In this document: positions 39,101-49,000 of the stretch, piece after piece | Position numbering within the stretch: position 1 is the stretch's first letter | How the letters are laid out: every line of letters starts with the position of its first letter | From: Diploscapter coronatus | Lineage: Eukaryota > Nematoda > Chromadorea > Rhabditida > Rhabditidae | Length of the DNA stretch: 64,000 bases | Direction: 5' to 3' | NCBI GenBank assembly: GCA_964036155.1 | Contig: OZ038422.1 | Coordinates: forward strand, 3,929,201-3,993,200 | Notes under the pieces: generated by a model | Databases searched by the model: none | What the model saw: only the letters and a program-made list of their open reading frames with translations | What the model was told of the DNA's origin: nothing | Made by a program: the position numbers and the translations under genes

Positions 39101-42100
39101 TGGATACGATTCTGTTAAACATGACAGCGAGAGAAGGGGAGAAAAGAGGAGAAATATGATGGAAAAGCGCGGTGGCAGACAACGAGGAAAAAGCGAGAAA
39201 ACTTATCTTTTTCCTCGTTGTCTGCCACCGCGCTTTTCCATGCTATTTCTCCTCTCTTCTCGCCGTTGTGCTTAGCAGGACCGCGTCCAAAACTTTAAGG
39301 CCTGATCATCTCACTTTTCAGTTCGTTCAATTCAGTTCAATGTCCTTCCCTGCCCTTCACTGTTCCACTTCCCAGTCATTTTTCCATGCATTCCTTCCTT
39401 ACATCGTCTTATTCTCTCTATTCTCACCTTCCCTCACAAATCTCCTGTTCCTTCGTCGATTTCAGTCATTTTTTGTCCTTGTTTCGGGCTGACCGTGTAA
39501 CCCAGAAAGTGAATGGAATGGAGGCCGAATGAAAGAAAAAAGTAGACCCGAAAAACGCCTGCAAATGGGAAAGAATGAGAAGCGCCGAACACTGACATAT
39601 CGCCCCTAGCAAACTGGAAGAAATGATCAGAAGAAAAGGAGATTAAGAGAAATTCTATAAACCTTCTGATAGATTAATTTATTATTCCAGACGACGATTG
39701 TAATCAGTATATATCATTGTCATCAATTTATAGAATTGTGACACTCAAATTTTAAACATTTAATTTGCAATACATGCAATGAGAATGAGCACTTCATGAG
39801 CGTATCATTCAATATTGAACAGTTTACTCCGATATTGATTAATTCCGAGATCAACCATAATTTCATCATTTGAGTATTTTCTAAAAAAACCCTCGAAAGC
39901 TCAGCTAGTTTCTTCCGTACTTTAAAAATCACTTCATCTTTTTTCGGTGCGCTTCATTTTTCTTCCGGCTACTCGGGTGACCTTCCGTTTCCGTCTGTTT
40001 GCTCTTCGTTTCTCTTATTTTCTTATTTTATCGTTCCTTCACTCGTTCGTCAGTTCAAATGTGCGTAGTTTCGTCCCAGCGTCGATCAACCCCGTGCGCG
40101 AGAGCGCTCTCCGTATTTGCTCAAACATTTTTTTGAGTTCACGCAAATCTCACAATGGTCATTTCCTCATCAAATTCTGGTGAGTCCATATTTAAACGTT
40201 ATTGTATCGAGAAGAGAAGCTTAAGAAAATCAGTGATTAGATAACATGAACCTGATCTGAAAATTTCTGAAGAATATCACAACAACGCTATGCAATTCAC
40301 ATCTATTCAATATCTTTCTAAAATTTCGAAATTTACTTCGCAATGGACGAAAATTAGCTCCTGAAATATGATTGGAATATCCCAATTAGCGTCCTTTAAA
40401 ATTTCACATTGCTCTTTATTGACCTGAATCTTTAATATCAAAAATTCGAATAGTTTTCAAAAATCTCTTCAAGATTTCTAACTAAGACACTTATTTTCAT
40501 GAATAGGACTTGAAGTGTCATTTTACCACCATTCAATTTTAATTTAACAATAAATTTGAGATTTGTCTGGATCATTTGTACTGAATCTCCTTCTGCTTGT
40601 CTGTTCAGTTCTATTTCTCTCTGCCTGTTCTAAACTTGCACTTCGACTCCCGCCAAATGTCTCCGCATATACGCATTCGTTTCTCTCTCTGGACCTCTAT
40701 ATTTTAGTCGCTATTTCCACTTTTAGAAGCTTTATTTTAGGTTTTCTATATTCTCTCATATTCTCAAGAATTTCTGCCTCTTTTTCTTCAATATATCACT
40801 TTCTCTACAATTCCTTTTGTCCTCTCAAACTATCATACTCCTTCCACGAATCTGATTCTTTTCCTACAAAATTTTTCACGCTCTCTCAATATTTCTGCTT
40901 CTTGAATTATCTTAAAACTATAATTATCTTTATTCCTCTCTCCTTTTCCATCTTTCTTCCTCTTAGTTTCTCGTTCTTCTTCATTTCCCCGTTCCTTGTT
41001 CGTTGCCTCGGGCGTGCCATGAACTGCCATGTTCGTGAGAGCCGACACCAACTAAGTAAAAATCATCCTGGAAAACTAAAGACGCAGAGAAAAGTCGTAG
41101 ACTAGGCGATTCGAGAGAGGAAAAGATGATAGACGATATAGTTCTCTGGGGAGAGATAGATGCAGAGAAATATGAGAGTGAACAAGTGAAAGATGCAGAA
41201 AATGGGCGGAGCTTTTGGGGCAAAAAGTGGGATCAAAGTAGAAAAATCGGACTGGCCTGAGGCTGCTTTGGGAGAAGGGAGGGAAAGCATTCAGAAGGCA
41301 GTCCTCTCACTGGTCAAGTGGTCACAAGCACCAATGCACAATCCCCCAGAATGCGGTGGATTTTGATGCAGGGCTAAAATTACTCTTTTAGCATCCATAT
41401 TCTCTAAGCCGTTTTGTACGATTCTAATCATAGCAGCGTTCAAATATCTAGAGCTACTCAAGCAATTATTCTGCTAGAAGACAGTGGTTTCTTCAAAAGA
41501 GAATCGCTATTCCTGAAACTGTATGCCGGACTTCAAGGCTGAAAATCCATATTCAGATGGTAGCATAACCCTCTATAGAATTCTCTAATACCTCTAAAAT
41601 TCGACAAGTCTGTCAGTTTAATCTCCAACATTGAATTATTAGATCGTTTCCATGTATTTACCAAAAATCCTCATACACAGTAAAGATTTTTCCCTGAATT
41701 CGTCAAGTGATAATTTGAAACTTATTCAGTTCGATGTCAACTATACATGCTCCCATTTTCAGCTGAATATTCAAACCTTCCAAACTTCACGACTGAAGTC
41801 GTTCACTCTACGCATTCACTACGATATTCTCTAGATTTTCCATTTTCATCGTCGGTAAGTTTTATATATTTTTCTCGATCGTCGTCCATTTCGATCGAAC
41901 CACTACTCGTTTGAATGATGGATATTCTGTCTCGTTTTCCTCCTCCCTTCAGTTTTTACAAGCATGGTCGATCGACTTTACCACTTTTAGTACGTTCTTC
42001 TCCGAACGATAAGTTTCGCCCTATCTCCATTTTCTCCGAAAATGTCTTGAAAATCGCAACATTTTCGCACTTTTTGGTGCTAAAAATGACATTTGTACGA

Positions 42101-43109
42101 TTGCAAAAATGACTCTCGGGTGGTAATTTTTAAATTCTGCTCTCATTTTGCTTCTGGGAAATATAATCGAGAATTTCGTTCGTTCCTGCACCTTGATTTG
42201 GGACTAAATTACGAAGATCTGTTGCAAAAAATGAACAGAGATAATATTGAAAGTGGAGAGTTAGATATTTAGAAATAGGGAATAGTGTAGGAATTTTGGA
42301 GGGTGAAAGATGCAGAAAGTGAAATAGTGTCGGGAAAAGAAGGAGGTTGAGCAAGAGAGCGAGTGAACGGGCGCTAGCACTGCCTTTCACCAGTCAGCAC
42401 TCCCTATTACGCCTTTTTCTGACACTCTGAGAGTCTCTCGTTACATCACACTCTCTCGCAGAGAAGAGTACATGGCCTGGGGGAACGGGATGAAAAAAGG
42501 GGAGAAAGAAAAGAGATAGCCGGTGGTCAAAGAAAGAGAAAAGCATTCCATTCACTTTGCGAGAGAGAGGGACAGATAGCACCAAATGTTGCATTTTCTC
42601 GACAATTTAACCCACTTCGCGTAGACATTTTTAGGTTGTCCGACATATTTTTTAGCCTATAACAATTTGAATAGTGTGCTTTCCATAAATGAATGCTTAG
42701 TAAGTTGAAAATTTCGTGATTGTTTTATCTGAAGCGTAATTTATTTTTTGAAAATTGAGAGATCAGATTTTTGAATTTTAATAAGCTTCAGAATTTGGCA
42801 GGTATGATAGAGGAGAGTAAAAAGCGGATTCATAGTTGCTTAACCAATTCTAAAACCACAGCATTAATACTGCGTGAAACTTGACTTTGAAGATCTTTCG
42901 GCGAAATCCATTTGAACCAGTAAATGAAGATTTGGATTAGAAAGTATGCATCAGAAACTCATTGCCCAACCTGTCAAAGCCATGAGATATTGTTCATAGC
43001 ATCAGTTCTCATCCAAATTTCCCAAAACTATTTTAATCACTTGACCATCTACTTTCCACGAATGAATATTTGCCCTTAGTCTCTCCACACTTTCTTCTGT
43101 TTCTGTCTG
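36188..43109. other. 6.9-kb non-coding region upstream of the microRNA cluster
   Basis: The 5' flank of the FAM21 gene and the probable primary-transcript and promoter region of miR-100/let-7. It holds CT-rich tracts on the + strand (about 40590-40990), GA-rich tracts (about 41100-41290 and 42230-42560), and the long foldback at 39088-39304. The longest reading frame (40563-41105) is an artefact of the pyrimidine tract. I see no protein gene. Confidence 0.5.
39088..39304. repeat. Long foldback with a perfect 35-bp stem
   Basis: The outer arms pair (CCTTAAAGTTTTGGATACG against GCGTCCAAAACTTTAAGG). At the centre, 39159-39193 and 39207-39241 are perfect 35-nt reverse complements separated by a 13-nt loop. 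The stem is richer in GC than the flanks. It is either a young foldback element or a hairpin RNA gene. There is no reading frame. Confidence 0.8.
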
Positions 43110-43110
43110 T

Positions 43111-43270
43111 TGCAATGAACCCGTAGATCCGAACTTGTGTTGGCCCAGTTGAGGTGGCTGAGAAGGGCCGTTGGCCGTGGCTCTAGACCTCCTAAGGTTT
43201 AGTGCTCTCCACGGCCTCGACTCGAAAGCTGAGGGCTCCCAACAACACTCGTTCATCTACAGGTGCATGG
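43111..43270 (+). ncRNA. mir-100: miR-100 precursor
   Basis: The mature 5p sequence at 43118-43139 matches canonical miR-100 at all 22 positions. The 3' arm is at about 43241-43270: CATCTAC pairs with GTAGAT, TTC pairs with GAA, and CAACAC pairs with GTGTTG. The stem is nearly complete, with a small CC bulge and a few mismatches. The stretch between the arms is about 95 nt, far longer than a normal loop, and folds on itself (CCGTGG with CCACGG). It lies 1.05 kb upstream of let-7 on the same strand, so the two are probably co-transcribed. Its function is seed-guided repression of mRNAs. Confidence 0.9.
43118..43139 (+). ncRNA. mir-100: Mature miR-100-5p
   Basis: 22 of 22 bases match the animal-wide miR-100 sequence, starting AACCCGTAGATCC. 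Nematodes such as Caenorhabditis have only diverged relatives (the miR-51 family), so full identity here indicates a conserved ancestral form. Confidence 0.93.
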
Positions 43271-43470
43271 CGATTGTACGATATACGTGACGATTGTGTG
43301 ATTCTCTAAAACTCTAAAGACCTCCCATAAGGGCTATAAAGAATTTCCCGAACCCCCTGAGGGCTGCTAAAGTACAAGGCCTCCATAGGTCTAGTGTTTC
43401 ACGAACTCGACTCAGAGGCTAAGGACTCTCTTCAACGTTGGTTCATCTTCAGGTTGCATGGCGATAATGT
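43185..43470 (+). repeat. Tandem duplication of the miR-100 3' half
   Basis: A segment from about 43185 to 43275 (AGACCTCCTAAGGTTTAGTG ... GTTCATCTACAGGTGCATGG) recurs, diverged, at about 43378-43465 (AGGCCTCCATAGGTCTAGTG ... GTTCATCTTCAGGTTGCATG). The second copy includes the 3'-arm equivalent, but no intact miR-100 5' arm is upstream of it. Confidence 0.7.
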
Positions 43471-44150
43471 GCGTGGTGGCCCTCAAAGTCTTAACTTCGT
43501 AAATTCTAAAAGTCTTACAAATGTCGCAGAGTTAAGTGGGCGTGGTTCTCGCTTATTTTATTTAAAAAAAAAAAAGAAAAAAAAACGAAGAAATTGTCTC
43601 CGCCCATGAATCGCAGACGACATTTGAACGTCTTCAAGAATGTACAAAGTGATGGTAAGATTATTTGACTATCAAAATCCTTCTAATATTCCTATGAGAT
43701 TCTATTTTCACCACATCAATGTCGTGTTGTATTCTGTGAGTTTGTACTTCTTCTTATGAAACGTATTCAATTTGCTACATTTCTAAAATAGCCATAATCT
43801 AAGAGGAAAGTAAGTCAATCTTTACGAAACAACACTAGTTTTCGGCTCTACGATATTTGAAAATAGCTTGTAAATCGTATAGCTATTTCTAATAAATCAA
43901 ACTCTTCGATTTGATTAAATTCTGCAATAAACTGTAAAGTTGCTCGCAATTTTTGATTGATTTTAGTCTGCAGCTGCATACATAAAACGCGTAAATTATG
44001 ATTGACATTTTTCAAAGATTCTTGGGTTTTATCGCAACGCTTGAAAAGGATGCAAAATGTGTTGCATCCTTGAATATATGGATTTTTCTTCAAATATTTA
44101 ATATAATTTTATTTTTTATCAAATTAGCTGCAATAATAATAATGCAATTT

Positions 44151-44234
44151 GTGCCGGACCGCTGAGGTAGTAGGTTGTATAGTTAAGAATTGTATCTCGT
44201 GGAGGACTATACGAATCTGCTAGCTTGCCGGTAC
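44151..44234 (+). ncRNA. let-7: let-7 precursor hairpin
   Basis: The mature 5p strand is at 44163-44184. The basal stem pairs GTGCCGG (44151-44157) with CCGGTAC (44228-44234), and the upper stem pairs TGTATAGTT with GACTATACG. The apical loop contains GGAG at about 44201-44204, the motif bound by the zinc knuckles of LIN-28 in other animals. The primary transcript is + strand. let-7 controls the larva-to-adult transition in nematodes by repressing targets such as lin-41. Confidence 0.96.
44163..44184 (+). ncRNA. let-7: Mature let-7-5p
   Basis: Identical at all 22 positions to canonical let-7, starting TGAGGTAGTAGG. The likely star strand is at about 44207-44228 on the other arm. Confidence 0.97.
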
Positions 44235-46002
44235 ACACACTTAAAAGCATTATCACAAACCTATTCCCTAATTTATCGAATCTACATTCATTCTGTGATC
44301 TTGAAGAACCTATATTTAATTGAGGTAAGAGCCAATTCTTATAGCGATTACTTTTCCTATTGAAGATTCAAATAAATAATTCTCCTTGATAAAAAATCTG
44401 TCAACGAATTGAATGAACTTGTGATATGTTGCAAACTTTCTCGTATCAATTCAAGATTTGAAATGACTGTTTAGTCGTTACTCAAGAGGTCAAATTAAAA
44501 ATTTCCCGTCTGAAAGTGTTCTAAATTGGAAATGATATTGGTAAGTTTCAAGCTTGTGCATATCAAATTTATGAACCAAATAAGTAATAGATAACTCAAA
44601 TAGCGAAGTTGCATTATCTGCTTTCAATTACGTATGTACTAAATTTCACATGTTTCAAATGTGACAATGCTATGTTAAAAAATTATGTGCCTAGTTGATT
44701 GTTGAACTTTCTGATTTTGAAGACAATTTAATTTTTAAAAGATATTTTATCCTAGCTTCACTTGATTACAAATTTTTCATGGCTAGTAGATTTTTTAAAA
44801 ATTTTTGATTTGTTTTCACTTTTATCTTTACCGATAGTTCAATCTAAATTTCCTACGATTTAGATTTCCACTGATATGTTTCATCGCGTTCTATTAAAAT
44901 GCCTCTAAATACTCCTCATTTTTCTTGTAGATTCAGGATTTTCCATCAAATTTACGACGTATTTCGAGACGGAAATGTATGCAATTAGTTCGTGTGGCTG
45001 CAAAATATGTGAGTATCTACAGCAAAAGAAAGCAGAAGTAGAAGAAGAGAGATGAAATGAATGATAGACACGCAGAGGTGATATGAGAATGTAACTCTGT
45101 CTGCCTCGCCTCTAGCGCCTTTCTCGTGGCATTCCCACTATTATCGGCCCGATGCAATAATTTTGTGTCTTCTTTTTTCGAAACAGTCTCAAAACCGTCT
45201 GATATAAGACGCAGGCAAAAGAGGACAAGGCATTTCTGCAAGTATTTCTCTGCCAGCCAACCAACCAACAACCGCTATCTTTTATTCCTTTCATTTCCAA
45301 CCGCTACCTGTTAGCGAATTGCCATTTCAAGAAAAATAGCATTTTTTCCCTAAAAACTAGAAAATATTAATATTCGCATTATTTATTGTTGCAAAATTTC
45401 AAAAAATACAAAACGTAAGTAAATTTTATCTTTACACGATATTATCGTTACCGATTTGCTGATTTCAAGATAAATCGCATTTCATTTTCTTCAACAAATG
45501 CGCGCATTAGTTACTCTTGCAGCATTTCGAATAGAATATGCGGGTAATTTATTGTGCACTAAAAAGTGATTGTGACATTGTGTCAATTGAAAGCGATTAT
45601 TCAACATTTTATCAGAACATTCGATGATTTTTCGCATTTTCAAATAAAACTATGGAAATGCGACCTTTGCACCGTGATTAATATTTTCATCTTCATCTCG
45701 AAAGCGAGAGCGTATTATTTGTGCCATTTCACTGTTCTTTCTATGTTTCAAAATTGAACTTTTCAGTTTCAATTTTTCTTGGATTGTATTGACCTTAGGC
45801 TTTAATTGCGTTTCAATACAAATCAAATCTAAAATTAAAACCGCTAAAATTCAATATTCTCTCCGTCTCTTAGATTAAACTTCAAATTCATTTTTCATTT
45901 GTATGTTTCACTATCATTCGTCTAAAAGTTGCTATTTTCAGAAGGCACTAATTCGTTTCTAACAATTCTGTAAAATTATCTCGTAACTAATCCCGCCTTA
46001 TT
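44235..46002. other. Intergenic region downstream of let-7
   Basis: 1.8 kb of AT-rich DNA between let-7 and the SLC49A3-type gene. I looked for a lin-4/miR-125 sequence (TCCCTGAGACC core) here and found none. There is no supported coding exon. Confidence 0.5.
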
Positions 46003-49000
46003 ATGCCTGATGAGTATCGAGTTTACCCGAAACGATGGCTTTACCTTCTTACCGCATGTCTTGTGCAGTTTTCGAATGGAAATGTGAGTTTTTTTTTTTT
46101 ACAAAATTTGTTACTTTTTTCTGAAATATTTACTTTTCAAAGGTTTTATCTATTTCAAAAATTTGAGTAAAACCTATACATTTTTTTCCTAAAAATCCGC
46201 TTGTCTTCAATAATTCAACATTTTCCAGACCTGGATAACGTACGCAGCGATCACGTTCTACACGAATGACTACTACGGGAACAACAATGCAGCGCTGTTG
46301 TTCAACACGATCTTCATGATCCTCTCCATCCCAGTCGGCTTCTTCGCCTGCTGGTGGATCGATCGGTTCGGGCTCCGATCCGCCGTTAGTCTTTTAATTT
46401 GATTTTTCTCACTATGAATAAGTTTAAAAAAGTGGATCGAATCATTGAAATTTTTATTTAGCCTTTCCTAATTTTTATAGAAAAGTTAAAAATACTTTAA
46501 TTGGTAAAATTTAAGCACAACGGGTCAATAAAAATTTCGAAATCTTTAATTTTGTCCACGAAATTCTGAACCCTATTTCAAAAATCAAAAATTTTCAGTA
46601 TTACATCGGCGCGTGGAGCAATTTCATCGGAAACGGGGTTCGAGTGTTGGGATCTGCGTCGTTCATCGACAAATCTTGGCGATTTCCGGTTGCATTTACA
46701 GGTCATTCTCATAATAATTTCAATTTTTCTCAAAACTACCATATTTCTAACCGTAGTTGAACAAGTTAGCAAATATCGTCTTTATTTTTTGCGAAAATTT
46801 TCATTTTCAGGCCAAACAATAGCCGCAATCGCTCAGCCATTCGTCATGTTTCTACCGACTAAATTGGCTGCTCTGTGGTAAACAAAATTGTTCACTTGAA
46901 ATTTTGAAATAATTTTTGATGCTTCAAAAATCGAATAGGTCAAAGTTCAAACTAATGACTGTTTTAGTATGGATGCCTAACTAATAATTATGAAAAATCG
47001 ATAAAATAATTAGTTCGAAATGAGTTTTTCTTCATTGTTCAGAAAAGAATGAGAAATTTGGAACAGGATTGCAAATTTAAGACCCGATCGAGCATTGGTG
47101 CTCGACATGTTAGAGAAGAGGCAGAAATCGAGAAATAGCATATAGGATATGGAATGAAAGAAGCGTGAAAGTGGGAGAGAAAGACTCGATCGAGTCTAGA
47201 TTTGCAGTCTGGTTTGGAGGAAAAGTAAAAAAAATCTTGCAGGTTTGCGGAGAACGAGCGCGCCCTAGCGAACACGCTAGCGTCCATGTCGAATCCTATC
47301 GGTATCGCTTTTATGTTTTGCATTGCCCCCGTCTTCGTCAACGACAAACACCCCGACAATTTCTTTTGGATGGTTAGTTTTTGCGCTATTTTCAGACTTG
47401 AAGCTTTTCCAGCGCAAAAATTCATCATCATTCACGGTGGAAAGTCTCAAGTCTGGTTATTTTCAATTTCTATTATAAATTATTCACTAATTATTTTGAA
47501 CAGTAAAGTTTTTGCTCCATTTTTCAACATTTTACGAAAACTCTTTTTCGATTATGGAAGTTTTTTCTTTTCATAATTTTATAGTTTGAATTTCTTGCAA
47601 GAAAATCTATTTTTTTCCTGGAACTTATGAATCTATCTTTGAAAAATTGCATTTTATTATCTCAATTACGAAACGTTGATATTTCAGACAGTAGCGGTAG
47701 CCTCATTGGCGACCTTCGTCGTTTTTCTGTCATTTTTCATCACTTCCTCCAAGCCTCCGACTCCCGCCTCCGCTTCGAGGGACGTCAATTCTGCCGCGCC
47801 GCCTTTCTTAATGGTAAGCTAAATCTCATTTCGCATTTTTAAAATCTATTTTGGGATTGTAGGTGACTTGTATCAAAACTTATGAGGGAAATCCCTGTAA
47901 TTTTGACGTACAATCGCCTCCAACCCTCTAAATTGAAAAAAGCATGCATCAAATATAGTCGATTGTAAAAAACTTGACAGTCGCAGTGCCCTTCGCACAA
48001 GGGGGCGGTGCGAACAGCACGCTTCCCGCTCGCGTCGCGGCATGCATTGCGAATTCATTATTCAAACTGGATTTTCGTTTTCATTTATTTTTTTCGACGT
48101 TTTCATCCGTAATTTTTATAATTATTCGGTAATCATCGATAATTAGCGATAATTAGAGCTAATTACCTGTAGGTGATTTAATGAACAACCACTTTTCACT
48201 TATTTTTCCCGTATTTTGCAGTGATTTTTTTGAAAATTATTTTTTAATAGATTTTTGAATTTATTCTTCAGAATTGTGATAATTATCGATAATTAGAATA
48301 CAATTACAGATACAGGTTTTAGTTTTCTGTTTATTTCGTGTTTTTCCGTGACTTTTTATCGTTTTTCTCGATAAAATGATTTCTTGAGCATAATTTCTCA
48401 GCAAAATTCTGTAATTATATCCTAATTATCGATGATCACCGAATAATTATAAAAATCACGGATGAAAACGTTGAAAAAATAAATGAAAATGAAAACCCAG
48501 TTTGAATAATGAATTCGCAATGCATGCCGCGACGCGAGCGGGAAGCGTGCTGTTCGCACCGCCCCCTTGTGCGAAGGGCACTGCGACTGTCAAGTTTTTT
48601 ACAATCGACTATAATATTTGAATTGAAAGAGTCATACATATTTTTGAAGATTTGATGTTATAATTTTCTAAATATCATTTTTTTTTTTTTAAATTTATGT
48701 TTCCTTTGAAAAATCGCAAAATGTCAATATGTCAATTTTACGATTTTATAAAATGTTTAAGGGCGTGAAACGGTGCTTTAAATCGAAGACTTACCTGGTT
48801 TTGGCCGTTTGTCTCGGTGAGTCGATCATTCTGTATTGTTATCCATTTTTGACAGCTATGAAATTCACTGCTTTATTGGCTTTTAGTCAAATGGTATAAA
48901 TGTGAGACTGAAATATTTGCATTTTATCTTAATAGGTGGCCTATTTTAAAATCTTGAAGTTCTCAAAAACTATGAATAGGCATGATTTATTCAGATTTTA

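Noticed and set aside
40563..41105. Longest single open frame in the window (180 residues, hydrophobic)
   Set aside because: It is the reading of a CT-rich tract, opens at a TTG rather than ATG, and has Leu/Phe/Ser-dominated composition with no splice or family support.
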